The notes beneath the pieces are model-generated. The model saw only the letters and a program-made list of their open reading frames with translations. It was not told the DNA's origin and made no database searches. Positions 1 through 12,306 of a DNA stretch of 62,000 bases are shown here, piece by piece (the first letter of the stretch is position 1; every line of letters starts with the position of its first letter). A program made the translations under genes and the position numbers. Source of the DNA: Cristatella mucedo (taxonomy: Eukaryota; Bryozoa; Phylactolaemata; Cristatellidae); NCBI GenBank assembly GCA_009760855.2, contig WPIO01000070.1, positions 1,210,001 through 1,272,000 on the forward strand, read 5' to 3'.

Positions 1-35
1 CCTCGGAGCAGACCGGAAGTAACAGGAGCAGAGCA

Positions 36-345
36 AGTGCGCGTCTCTCCACACATCCAGTACTCGCTCCCTTTGAGCTCAACAAGTTCGCGTCTCTCCA
101 CACATCCAGTACTCGCTCACTTTGAGCTCAACAAGTGCGCGTCTCTCCACACATCCAGTACTCGCTCACTTTGAGCTCAACAAGTGCGCGTCTCTCCACA
201 CATCCAGTACTCGCTCACTTTGAGCTCAACAAGTGCGCGTCTCTCCACACATCCAGTACTCGCTCACTTTGAGCTCAACAAGTGCGCGTCTCTCCACACA
301 TCCAGTACTCGCTCACTTTGAGCTCAACAAGTGCGCGTCTCTCCC
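36..345. repeat. 49-bp tandem minisatellite, about 6 copies
   Basis: The motif GCGTCTCTCCACACATCCAG recurs at 41, 90, 139, 188, 237 and 286, a strict 49-bp period. The last copy, from 335, diverges after the first ten bases. Copies differ by only one or two substitutions. There are no unique spacers between units, so this is a plain tandem array and not CRISPR-like. Confidence 0.95.
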
Positions 346-920
346 TTTGGCTCACTTCGCGTGTGCACCTCCAAGAGGACGACACGGGGATGTTCAAGAT
401 GTTGCACAGTAACTTCAAGTATGGCGACTGAGACTGAGCTGAGGAGTGATGCTATTCGTGATGGGTCTACTGTGGTGGTTCTCTTTCGATAAGAAGAACA
501 TCCAAGTGGGAGCCGCTGCTTTTTAACCCTCGGGGGGGGGGTCGATGCCGCCACTGAGCAACAAGCTAGGCAAAGGTCAAGGTCAAGCAATTCTCTGCTA
601 TCGAAAAGGCTGAGAGCGTCTAGCGCAGATGCTACAGGGAGCTATATGACTCTACAGATGGGACAGAAGCTAGCGCGTAGGCTGGGGCAGACTCTAGCGA
701 AAGGGCTGAGCGTCTAGAGAAGAGGCTGAGGCAGACACTAGCTAGAGCAGAGGTTGGGCACCTAGAGCAGAATGACGAGTACAGTCTGACGTCGCTCGCT
801 CTCCTAGCCATGGCAATAAGCTATGTATCAAGCTTTTGCCGTCTCCATCATGGGTAGAGCTGAGTAGACCGGCCAATAGCTAGTCGGGAGCGGCTGACAT
901 AAGTAAATAAAATAAATAAA
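346..920. other. No gene recognised
   Basis: Unique sequence. It holds a poly-G run near 532-541 and, from about 600 to 780, a short imperfect internal repetition of a GCTGAGGCAGAC/TCTAGC-like word. I see no splice-bounded coding frame. Confidence 0.4.
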
Positions 921-924
921 TAAT

Positions 925-1085
925 AGCTGATTTAACGCCTCTTTTTGTAAAGCGACAGAAGAGCCTTTACGGCTATCACCACCGCTTGCAGTGGCGATGA
1001 AGGATCGCCCACCGAAAGATTCGAACCCACGACCTCGGGCCGAGGTCGTGAAAATCAACCGCCTTACCTAGTGAGCCATTGCAAA
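925..1085 (-). mobile_element. SINE-1 (tRNA-derived), minus orientation
   Basis: The reverse complement starts with a tRNA-like A box (TGGCTCACTAGGTAAGGCGG). It continues through a GACCTCGG..CCGAGGTC palindrome, a B box (GGTTCGAAT) and the family body (GTGGGCGAT..TCATCGCCACTGC). It ends in the AGAGGCG/TTAAATCAGCTA 3' region next to an A/T-rich TAAATAAA tract. The same body recurs at 28802, 31191 and 54889. Confidence 0.85.
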
Positions 1086-1089
1086 ATAA

Positions 1090-1830
1090 TGACGCTCACC
1101 CGCTCACCAACCTTGTGTTTGTTGAAGTTTTAATCACATCCGATAAAATAGCGAGTATTTCATTGCAAATCATCGGGAGATTGTTTATGTATTTTCAGCT
1201 TCCACAGTTCTTTATCGTTTTTTATTAATCGATAACCTAGGTCAGTGACGACAACACGGGGGAAAGTTGGCTGAAATCTGCTGGAGGTGGAGAAATTTTG
1301 TCTTGTGACCTAGGTGACATCCCTGTGAATGCCTGAAGAAATATCAGCGACTGCTTAAAATTTCCATGAAACTCACATGAAGATCTTACAGAATTCCACT
1401 TTTAAATATGAGTGATTAAGGGATAACTGAACACAACTACTATCTATAGGAGCATGAAAACAGTTGGTACTCAGAGGAGCTAATTTTTAAGGTATCCGCT
1501 ATCATCGCTAATAGTAAATGCTCTACGGTTACAAAAGAAGACATCTGCATGGGATATACCAATAATTACCGTGCCAAAAGGTCGTACCTAAAGAGGAATT
1601 TTTAAACGTTCACAATACTACAAACGCTCCTTACTAATTGTATTTAATATATTTACCAAATTGCAGTAACAGAAACTAAATACACTCTTTAAACGTTAGT
1701 AATACTTAGTGTTCTACCATGTTAGCAAATCGCTGAATGAAAAAGACTATGGGCGCTTAGTAATACCAAAACCAGCGTTACATTAAATAAATTTCTTCGC
1801 TAACGCTCTCTACTTGATGAATGATTTTAA
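1090..1830. other. AT-rich intergenic DNA, nothing recognised
   Basis: No open frame, RNA gene or known repeat could be supported here. Base composition is clearly more AT-rich than the blocks at 2.1 and 12.4 kb. Confidence 0.5.
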
Positions 1831-1837
1831 AAAACGT

Positions 1838-1990
1838 TGGCTGATTTAACGGCCTAATTTACAAAGTGACATAAAAGCCTAAATGGCTATCACCGCTGCC
1901 TGCAGCTGGCGATGATTGATCGCCCACTGCAGAACTTCAACGGACGACCTAGGTCTTTTAAGTGCAAGCAACTTAACCCTAGAGCTAAGT
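1838..1990 (-). mobile_element. SINE-1, degenerate copy, minus orientation
   Basis: It has the same order of family blocks as the 925-1085 copy (GCTGATTTAACGGCC, AAAGCC..GGCTATCACC, TGATCGCCCACTGCAG, GACCTAGGTC) but with many substitutions and a damaged B box, so it is an old copy. Confidence 0.7.
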
Positions 1991-2080
1991 AAGAGATCAG
2001 GGGTCAGCAATGCAAGAGCTGGCGTGTAATTTTACATGCCACAGACCAGCACAGCGGTATAATATATAGAGATCTTCTCG

Positions 2081-2236
2081 GTGAGTCTTGAGTTGGTAGC
2101 TTCGCAGGGCTTCTTAGTTCTCGGCATCGTCGTGTCATCGCTCTGCACCGTCTCGATATTGAGGCACGTGACTAGCGTCTCGGTCCTCGAAGCGTCGCTT
2201 GAGTGGCGACGTAGTGGCGGCTCGAGCTTCCACTTC
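2081..2236. other. CpG-rich left flank of the minisatellite
   Basis: Unique DNA rich in CG dinucleotides, unlike the AT-rich DNA to its left. It contains GTCGTGTCATCG and GGCGACGTAGTGGCGG words. It resembles the right flank in composition but not in sequence, which suggests the array sits inside a former CpG island. Confidence 0.5.
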
Positions 2237-5200
2237 CCTCCCTGCTGCTCCTCCACTGTTGCTCCTCCACTGCTGCTCCTCCACTGTTGCTCCTCCACTG
2301 CTGCTCCTCCACTGTTGCTCCTCCACTGCTGCTCCTCCACTGCTGCTCCTCCACTGCTGCTCCTCCCTGCTGCTCCTCCCTGCTGCTCCTCCACTGCTGC
2401 TCCTCCACTGCTGCTCCTCCACTGCTGCCTCCACTGTTGCTCCTCCACTGCTGCTGCTCCTCCCTGCTGCTCCTCCACTGCTGCTCCTCCACTGCTGCTC
2501 CTCCCTGCTGCTCCTCCACTGCTGCTCCTCCCTGCTGCTCCTCCACTGCTGCTCCTCCACTGCTGCTCCTCCCTGCTGCTCCTCCCTGCTGCTCCTCCAC
2601 TGCTGCTCCTCCACTGCTGCTCCTCCACTGCTGCTCCTCCCTGCTGCTCCTCCACTGCTGCTCCTCCCTGCTGCTCCTCCACTGCTGCTCCTCCACTGCT
2701 GCTCCTCCACTGCTGCTCCTCCACTGCTGCTCCTCCACTGCTGCTCCTCCACTGCTGCTCCTCCCTGCTGCTCCTCCACTGCTGCTCCTCCACTGCTGCT
2801 CCTCCACTGCTGCTCCTCCACTGCTGCTCCTCCACGCTGCTCCTCCACTGCTGCTCCTCCACTGCTGCTCCTCCCTGCTGCTCCCCCCTGCTGCTCCTCC
2901 ACTGCTGCTCCTCCACTGCTGCTCCTCCACTGCTGCTCCTCCACTGCTGCTCCTCCACGCTTCCTCTCCACTGCTGCTCCTCCACTGCTGCTCCTCCACT
3001 GCTGCTCCTCCACTGCTGCTCCTCCACTGCTGCTCCTCCACTCTTGCCCCTCCCCCCGCTGCTCCTCCCTGCTGCTCCTCCACTGCTGCTCCTGCCACTC
3101 GCTGCTCCTCCACTGCCGCCCCTCCCCTGCTGCCCCTCCCCTGCTGCCCCTCCCCTGCTGCCCCCCCCTGCTGCTCCTCCACTGCTGCTCCTCCACTGCT
3201 GCTCCTCCCTGCTGCTCCTCCCTGCTGCTCCTCCACTGCTGCTCCTCCACTGCTGCTCCTCCACTGCTGCTCCTCCACTGCTGCTCCTCCACTGCTGCTC
3301 CTCCACTGCTGCTCCTCCCTGCTGCTCCTCCCTGCTGCTCCTCCACTGCTGCTCCTCCCTGCTGCTCCTCCACTGTTGCTCCTCCACGCTGCTCCTCCCT
3401 GCTGCTCCTCCACTGCTGCTCCTCCTCCCTGCTGCTCCTCCACTGCTGCTCCTCCCTGCTGCTCCTCCACTGTTGCTCCTCCACTGCTGCTCCTCCACTG
3501 CTGCTCCTCCACTGCTGCTCCTCCACTGCTCCTCCTCCACTGCTGCTCCTGCTCCTCCACTGCTGCTCCTCCACTGCTGCTCCTCCACTGCTGCTCCTCC
3601 ACTGCTGCTCCTCCCACTGCTGCTCCTCCACTGCTGCTCCTCCACTGCTGCTCCTCACTGCTGCTGCTCCTCCACTGCTGCTCCTCCACTGCTGCTCCTC
3701 CACTGCTGCTCCTCCACTGCTGCTCCTCCACGCTGCTCCTCCACTGCTGCTCCTCCACTGCTGCTCCTCCACTGCTGCTCCTCCACTGCTGCTCCTCCAC
3801 TGCTGCTCCTCCCCCCTGCTGCTCCTCCCTGCTGCTCCTCCACTGCTGCTCCTCCACTGCTGCTCCTCCCTGCTGCTCCTCCACTGTTGCTCCTCCCTGC
3901 TGCTCCTCCCCTGCTGCTCCTCCACTGCTGCTCCTCCACTGCTGCTCCTCCACTGCTGCTCCTCCACTGCTGCTCCTCCCTGCTGCTCCTCCACTGCTGC
4001 TCCTCCACTGCTGCTCCTCCACTGCTGCTCCTCCACTGCTGCTCCTCCCCTGCTGCTCCTCCACTGCTGCTCCTCCACTGCTGCTCCTCCACTGCTGCTC
4101 CTCCACTGCTGCTCCTCCACTGCTGCTCCTCCACTGCTGCTCCTCCACTGCTGCTCCTCCACTGCTGCTCCTCCACTGCTGCTCCTCCACTGCTGCTCCT
4201 CCACTGCTGCACCTCCTGCTGCTGCTCCCTCCCCTCCTGCCCCTCCCTCCTGCTCCTCCCCTCCTGCTCCTCCCCTGCTGCTCCTCCACTGCTGCTCCTC
4301 CACTGCTGCTCCTCCACTGCTGCTCCTCCACTGCTGCTCCTCCACTGCTGCTCCTCCACTGCTGCCTCCTCCACTGCTGCTCCTCCACTGCTGCTCCTCC
4401 ACTGCTGCTCCTCCACTGCTGCTCCTCCACTGCTGCTCCTCCCTGCTGCTCCTCCACTGCTGCTCCTCCCTGCTGCTCCTCCCTGCTCCCCTGCTGCTCC
4501 TCACTGCTGTTGCTCCTCCCTGCTGCTCCTCCACTGCTGCTCCTCCACTGCTGCTCCTCCACTGCTGCTCCTCCACTGCTGCTCCTCCACTGCTGCTCCT
4601 CCCTGCTGCTCCTCCACTGCTGCTCCTCCACTGCTGCTCCTCCACTGCTGCTCCTCCCTGCTGCTCCTCCACTGCTGCTCCTCCACTGCTGCTCCTCCAC
4701 TGCTGCTCCTCCACTGCTGCTCCTCCACTGCTGCTCCTCCACTGCTGCTCCTCCACTGCTGCTCCTCCACTGCTGCTCCTCCCTGCTGCTCCTCCCCTGT
4801 TCCTCCTCTGCTGCTCCTCCCTGCTGCCTCCACTGCTGCTCCTCCACTGCTGCTCCTCCACTGCTGCTCCTCCACTGCTGCTCCTCCACTGCTGCTCCTC
4901 CACTGCTGCTCCTCCACTGCTGCTCCTCCCCTGCTGCTCCTCCACTGCTGCTCCTCCCTGCTGCTCCTCCACTGCTGCTCCTCCACTGCTGCTCCTCCAC
5001 TGCTGCTCCTCCACTGCTGCTCCTCCTGCTGCTGCTGCTGCTCCTCCACTGCTGCTCCTCCACTGCTGCTCCTCCACTGCTGCTCCTCCCTGCTGCTCCT
5101 CCACTGCTGCTCCTCCACTGCTGCTCCTCCACTGCTGCTCCTCCACTGCTGCTCCTCCACTGCTGCTCCTCCACTGCTGCTCCTCCACTGCTGCTCCTCC

Positions 5201-8200
5201 ACTGCTGCTCCTCCACTGCTGCTCCTCCACTGCTGCTCCTCCACTGCTGCTCCTCCACTGCTGCTCCTCCCTGCTGCTGCTCCTCCCTGCTGCTCCTCCA
5301 CTGCTGCTCCTCCACTGCTGCTCCTCCACTGCTGCTCCTCCATGCTGCTCCTCCACTGCTGCTCCTCCCTGCTGCTCCTCCACTGCTGCTCCTCCACTGC
5401 TGCTCCTCCACTGCTGCTCCTCCACTGTTGCTCCTCTGCTCCTCCCTGCTGCTCCTCCACTGCTGCTCCTCCCTGCTGCTCCTCCATGCTGCTCCTCCCT
5501 GCTGCTCCTCCACTGCTGCTCCTCCCTGCTGCTCCTCCACTGCTGCTCCTCCACTGCTGCTCCTCCACTGCTGCTCCTCCCTGCTGCTCCTCCACTGCTG
5601 CTCCTCCACTGCTGCTCCTCCACTGCTGCTCCTCCACTGCTGCTCCTCCACTGCTGCTCCTCCACTGCTGCTCCTCCACTGCTGCTCCTCCACTGCTGCT
5701 CCTCCACTGCTGCTCCTCCCTGCTGCTCCTCCACTGCTGCTCCTCCACTGCTGCTCCTCCACTGCTGCTGCTCCTCCACTGCTGCTCCTCCCTGCTGCTC
5801 CTCCACTGCTGCTCCTCCACTGCTGCTCCTCCACTGCTGCTCCTCCACTGCTGCTCCTCCACTGCTGCTCCTCCACTGCTGCTCCTCCACTGCTGCTCCT
5901 CCCTGCTGCTCCTCCACTGCTGCTCCTCCACTGCTGCTCCTCCACTGCTGCTCCTCCTCTGCTGCTCCTCCACTGCTGCTCCTACACTGCTGCTCCTCCA
6001 CTGCTGCTCCTCCATGCTGCTCCTCCCTGCTGCTCCTCCACTGCTGCTCCTCCCTGCTGCTCCTCCACTGCTGCTCCTCCACTCTGCTCCACTGCTGCTC
6101 CTCCACTGCTGCTCCTCCACTGCTGCTCCTCCACTGCTGCTCCTCCACTGCTGCTCCTCCCTGCTGCTCCTCCACTGCTGCTCCTCCCTGCTGCTGCTCC
6201 TCCACTGCTGCTCCTCCACTGCTGCTCCTCCACTGCTGCTCCTCCACTGCTGCTCCTCCACTGCTGCTCCTCCACTGCTGCTCCTCCACTGCTGCTCCTC
6301 CACTGCTGCTCCTCCACTGCTGCTCCTCCACTGCTGCTCCTCCACTGCTGCTCCTCCCTGCTGCTCCTCCACTGCTGCTCCTCCACTGCTGCTCCTCCCT
6401 GCTGCTCCTCCACTGCTGCTCCTCCCTGCTGCTCCACTGCTGCTCCTCCACTGCTGCTCCTCCACTGCTGCTCCTCCACTGCTGCTCCTCCACTGCTGCT
6501 CCTCCACTGCTGCTCCTCCACTGCTGCTCCTCCACTGCTGCTCCTCCACTGCTGCTCCTCCACTGCTGCTCCTCCACTGCTGCTCCTCCCCTGCTGCTCC
6601 TCCCTGCTGCTCCTCCACTGCTGCTCCTCCCTGCTGCTCCTCCACTGCTGCTCCTCCACTGCTGCTCCTCCACTGCTGCTCCTCCTCTGCTCCTCCACTG
6701 CTGCTCCTCCACTGCTGCTCCTCCACTGCTGCTCCTCCACTGCTGCTCCTCCACTGCTGCTCCTCCACTGCTGCTCCTCCACTGCTGCTCCTCCACTGCT
6801 GCTCCTCCACTGCTGCTCCTCCACTGCTGCTCCTCCCTGCTGCTCTCCACTGCTGCTCCTCCAATGCTGCTCCTCCACTGCTGCTCCTCCACTGCTGCTC
6901 CTCCACTGCTGCTCCTCCCGCTGCTGCTCCTCCACTGCTGCTCCTCCACTGCTGCTCCTCCACTGCTGCTCCTCCACTGCTGCTCCTCCACTGCTGCTCC
7001 TCCACTGTTGCTCTCCTCCACTGCTGCTCCTCCACTCCTGCTCCTCACTGCTGCTCCTCCCTGCTGCTCCTCCACTGCTGCTCCTCCCTGCTGCTCCTCC
7101 ACTGCTGCTCCTCCCTGCTGCTCCTCCACTGCTGCTCCTCCACTGCTGCTCCTCCACTGCTGCTCCTCCACTGCTGCTCCTCCCTGCTGCTCCTCCACTG
7201 CTGCTCCTCCACTGCTGCTCCTCCACTGCTGCTCCTCCACTGCTGCTCCTCCCCTGCTCCTCCACTGCTGCTCCTCCACTGGTGCTCCTCCACTGCTGCT
7301 CCTCCACTGCTGCTCCTCCACTGCTGCTCTCTGCTGCCTGCTGCTGCTCCTCCACTGCTGCTCCTCCACTGCTGCTCCTCCACTGCTGCTCCTCCACTGC
7401 TGCTCCTCCACTGCTGCTCCTCCACTGCTGCTCCTCCACTGCTGCTCCTCCACTGCTGCTCCTCCACTGCTGCTCCTCCACTGCTGCTCCTCCACTGCTG
7501 CTCCTCCACGCTGCTCCTCCGCTGCTCCTCCACTGCTGCTCCTCCCTGCTGCTCCTCCACTGCTGCTCCTCCACTGCTGCTCCTCCACTGCTGCTCCTCC
7601 ACTGCTGCTCCTCCACTGCTGCTCCTCCACTGCTGCTCCTCTCCCTGCTGCTCCCACTGCTGCTCCTCCACTGCTGCTCCTCCACTGCTCCTCCACTGCT
7701 GCCCTCCCTGCTGCTCCTCCCTGCTGCTCCTCCACTGCTGCTCCTCCACTGTTGCTCCTCCCTGCTGCTCCTCCCTGCTGCTCCTCCCTGCTGCTCCTCC
7801 ACTGCTGCTCCTCCACTGCTGCTCCTCCACTGTTGCTCCTCCACTGCTGCTCCTCCCTGCTGCTCCTCCACTGCTGCTCCTCCACTGCTGCTCCTCCCCA
7901 CTGCTGCTCCTCTGCTGCTGCTGCTGCTCCTCCTCCTGCTGCTGCTCCTCCACTGCTGCTCCTCCACTGCTGCTCCTCCCTGCTGCCCCTCCCTGCCACT
8001 GCTGCTCCTCCACTGCTGCTCCTCGCTGCTCCCCACTGCTGCTCCTCCACTGCTGCTCCTCCACTGCTGCTCCTCCACTGCTGCTCCTCCACTGCTGCTC
8101 CTCCACTGCTGCTCCTCCACTGCTGCTCCTCCACTGCTGCTCCTCCACTGCTGCTCCTCCTCCTCCCCCCCCCCTGCTGCTCCTCCACTGCTGCTCCTCC

Positions 8201-11200
8201 ACTGCTGCTCCTCCACTGCTGCTCCTCCACTGCTGCTCCTCCACTGCTGCTCCTCCTGCTGCTGCTCCTCCACTGCTGCTCCTCCACTGCTGCTCCTCCC
8301 TGCTGCTCCTCCACTGCTGCTCCTCCACTGCTGCTCCCCCACTGCTGCTCCTCCACTGCTGCTCCTCCACGCTGCTCCTCCACTGCTGCTCCTCCACTGC
8401 TGCTCCTCCACTGCTGCTCCTCCACTGCTGCTCCTCCTCCCCCTGCTGCTCCTCCACTGCTGCTCCTCCACTGCTGCTCCTCCCCTGCTGCTCCTCCACT
8501 GCTGCTCCTCCACTGCTGCTGCTCCTCCACTGCTGCTCCTCCACTGCTGCTCCTCCACTGCTGCTCCTCCACTGTTGCTCCTCCCTGCTGCTCCTCCCTG
8601 CTGCTCCTCCACTGCTGCTCCTCCACTGCTGCTCCTCCACTGCTGCTCCCCCACTGCTACTCCTGCTGCTCCTCCACTGCTGCTCCTCCACTGCTGCTCC
8701 TCCACTGCTGCTCCTCCACTGCTGCTCCTCCACTGCTGCTCCTCCACTGCTGCTCCTCCACTGCTGCTCCTCCACTGCTGCTCCTCCACTGCTGCTCCTC
8801 CACTGCTGCTCCTCCACTGCTGCTCCTCCCTGCTGCTCCTCCACTGCTGCTCCTCCACTGCTGCTCCTCCACTGCTGCTCCTCCCTGCTGCTCCTCCACT
8901 GCTGCTCCTCCACTGCTGCTCCTCCACGCTGCTCCTCCATGCTGCTCCTCCACTGCTGCTCCTCCACTGTTGCTCCTCCACTGCTGCTCCTCCACTGCTG
9001 CTCCTCCACTGCTGCTCCTCCCCTGCTGCTCCTCCCCTGCTGCTCCTCCACTGCTGNGCTCCTCCACTGCTGCTCCTCCACTGCTGCTCCTCCACTGCTG
9101 CTCCTCCACTGCTGCTCCTCCACTGCTGCTCCTCCACTGCTGCTCCTCCACTGCTGCTCCTCCACTGCTGCTCCTCCCTGCTGCTCCTCCACTGCTGCTC
9201 CTCCACTGCTGCTCCTCCCTGCTGCTCCTCCCCCTGCTGCCCCTCCACTGCTGCTCCTCCACTGCTGCTCCTCCACTGCTGCTCCTCCACTGCTGCTGCT
9301 CCTCCACTGCTGCTCCTCCACTGCTGCTCCTCCTCCTGCTGCTCCTCCACTGCTGCTCCTCTGCTGCTCCTCCACTGCTGCTCCTCCTGCTGCTGCTCCT
9401 CCCTGCTGCTCCTCCACTGCTGCTCCTCCACTGTTGCTCCTCTCCTGCTGCTCCTCCACTGCTGCTGCTCCTCCTCCCTCCTCCTCCTCCCCTGCTGCTC
9501 CTCCCCTGCTGCTCCTCCACTGCTGCTCCTCCCTGCTGCTCCTCCCTGCTGCTCCTCCACTGCTGCTCCTCCACTGCTGCTCCTCCCCTGCTGCTCCTCC
9601 CCGCTCCCCCCCCCTGCTGCTCCCCCCCTGCGGCCCCTCCCTGCTGCTCCTGCCACTCTGCTCCTCCACTGCTGCTCCTCCACTGCTGCTCCTCTGCTGC
9701 TGCTCCTCTGCTGCTGCTCCTCTGCTGCTGCTTCTCTGCTGCTGATCCTCTGCTGCTGCTCCTCCACTGCTGCTCCTCCACTGCTGCTCCTCCACAGCTT
9801 CTTCTGCACGGCTGCTCCTCACTGCTGCTCCTCCACTGCTGCTCCTCCACTGCTGCTGCTCCTCCACTGCTGCTCCTCCACTGCTGCTCCTCCCTGCTGC
9901 TCCTCCACTGCTGCTCCTCCACTGCTGCTCCTCCACTGCTGCTCCTCCACTGCTGCTCCTCCACTGCTCCTCCTCCCTGCTGCTCCTCCACTGCTGCTCC
10001 TCCACTGCTGCTCCTCCCTGCTGCTCCTCCACTGCTGCTCCTCCACTGCTGCTCCTCCACTGCTGCTCCTCCTCCACTGCTGCTCCTCCACTGCTGCTCC
10101 TCCACTGTTGCTCCTCCCTGCTGCTCCTCCACTGCTGCTCCTCCACTGCTGCTCCTCCACTGCTGCTCCTCCCTGCTGCTCCTCCCTGCTGCTCCTCCAC
10201 TGCTGCTCCTCCACTGCTGCTCCTCCACTGCTGCTCCTCCACTGCTGCTCCTCCACTGCTGCTCCTCCACTGCTGCTCCTCCACTGCTGCTCCTCCACTG
10301 CTGCTCCTCCACTGCTGCTCCTCCACTGCTGCTCCTCCACTGCTGCTCCTCCACTGCTGCTCCTCCACTGCTGCTCCTCCACTGCTGCTCCTCCACTGCT
10401 GCTCCTCCACTGCTGCTCCTCCACTGCTGCTCCTCCCTGCTGCTCCTCCACTGCTGCTCCTCCACTGCTGCTCCTCCACTGCTGCTCCTCCACTGCTGCT
10501 CCTCCACTGCTGCTCCTCCCTGCTGCTCCTCCCTGCTGCTCCTCCACTGCTGCTCCTCCACTGCTGCTCCTCCACTGCTGCTCCTCCACTGCTGCTCCTC
10601 CACTGCTGCTCCTCCACTGCTGCTCCTCCACTGCTGCTCCTCCACTGCTGCTCCTCCCCTGCTGCTCCTCCACTGCTGCTCCTCCACTGCTGCTCCTCCC
10701 CCTCCCTGCTGCTCCTCCACTGCTGCTCCTCCACTGCTGCTCCTCCACTGCTGCTCCTCCACTGCTGCTCCTCCACTGCTGCTGCTCCTCCACTGCTGCT
10801 CCTCCACTGCTGCTCCTCCACTGCTGCTCCTCCACTGCTGCTCCTCCACTGCTGCTCCTCCACTGCTGCTCCTCCACTGCTGCTCCTCCACTGCTGCTCC
10901 TCCACTGCTGCTCCTCCCTGCTGCTCCTCCACTGCTGCTCCTCCACTGCTGCTCCTCCACTGCTGCTCCTCCACTGCTGCTCCTCCACTGCTGCTCCTCC
11001 ACTGCTGCTCCTCCACTGCTGCTCCTCCACTGCTGCTCCTCCACTGCTGCTCCTCCCTGCTGCTCCTCCACTGCTGCTCCTCCACTGCTGCTCCTCCACT
11101 GCTGCTCCTCCACTGCTGCTCCTCCACTGCTCCTCCTCCCCTGCTCCTCCCTGCTGCTCCTCCACTGCTGCTCCTCCACTGCTGCTCCTCCACTGCTGCT

Positions 11201-12306
11201 CCTCCACTGCTGCTCCTCCACTGCTGCTCCTCCACTGCTGCTCCTCCACTGCTGCTCCTCCACTGTTGCTCCTCCCTGCTGCTCCTCCACTGCTGCTCCT
11301 CCACTGCTGCTCCTCCACTGCTGCTCCTCCACTGCTGCTCCTCCACTGCTGCTCCTCCACTGCTGCTCCTCCACTGCTCCTCCTCCACTGCTGCTCCTCC
11401 ACTGCTGCTCCTCCACTGCTGCTCCTCCACTGCTGCTCCTCCACTGCTGCTCCTCCCTGCTGCTCCTCCACTGCTGCTCCTCCACTGCTGCTCCTCCACT
11501 GCTGCTCCTCCACTGCTGCTCCTCCACTGCTGCTCCTCCACTGCTGCTCCTCCCTGCTGCTCCCCCCCTGCTCCCCCCTCCTGCTCCTCCCCTGCTGCTC
11601 CTCCACTGCTGCTCCTCCACTGCTGCTCCTCCACTGCTGCTCCTCCACTGCTGCTCCTCCACTGCTCCTCCCTGCTGCTACTGCTCCTCCTCCACTGCTG
11701 CTCCTCCACTGCTGCTCCTCCACTGCTGCTCCTCCACTGCTGCTCCTCCACTGCTGCTCCTCCACTGCTGCTCCTCCACTGCTGCTGCTCCTCCCTGCTG
11801 CTCCTCCACTGCTGCTCCTCCACTGCTGCTCCTCCCTGCTGCTCCTCCACTGCTGCTCCTCCACTGTTGCTCCTCCCTGCTCCTCCACTGCTGCTCCTCC
11901 ACTGCTGCTCCTCCACTGCTGCTCCTCCACTGCTGCTCCTCCACTGCTGCTCCTCCACTGCTGTGCCTCTCCTGCTGCTCCTCCACTGCTGCTCCTCCAC
12001 TGCTGCTCCTCCACTGCTGCTCCTCCACTGCTGCTCCTCCCTGCTGCTCCTCCACTGCTGCTCCTCCACTGCTGCTCCTCCACGCTGCTCCTCCCTGCTG
12101 CTCCTCCACTGCTGCTCCTCCCTGCTGCTCCTCCACTGCTGCTCCTCCACGCTGCTCCTCCACTGCTGCTCCTCCACTGCTGCTCCTCCACTGCTGCTCC
12201 TCCCTGCTGCTCCTCCACTGCTGCTCCTCCACTGCTGCTCCTCCACTGCTGCTCCTCCACTGCTGCTCCTCCACTGTTGCTCCTCCACGCTCCTCCTCCA
12301 CTGTTG
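2237..12306. repeat. 10-kb minisatellite of a 14-bp CTCCTCCACTGCTG unit
   Basis: The array is almost uninterrupted. The commonest unit is CTCCTCCACTGCTG. Its main variant is the 13-bp CTCCTCCCTGCTG, and rarer forms include CCACGCTG, CCATGCTG, CCACTGTTG and CCCCTCCCCTGCTG. Dividing length by unit size gives about 700 or more units. The unit contains no stop codon in any of the six frames, so very long open frames run through it. On the plus strand they read as cycles of LLLLHCCSSTAAPP, on the minus strand as EEQQWRSSSGGAAV. The top strand is extremely C-rich and the bottom G-rich, with GGAGG in every unit. One ambiguous base (n) sits at about 9057. I do not treat the open frames as genes. Confidence 0.97.

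Noticed and set aside
36-345. CRISPR-like array
   Set aside because: The 49-bp copies are contiguous with no unique spacers, and the genome is eukaryotic.
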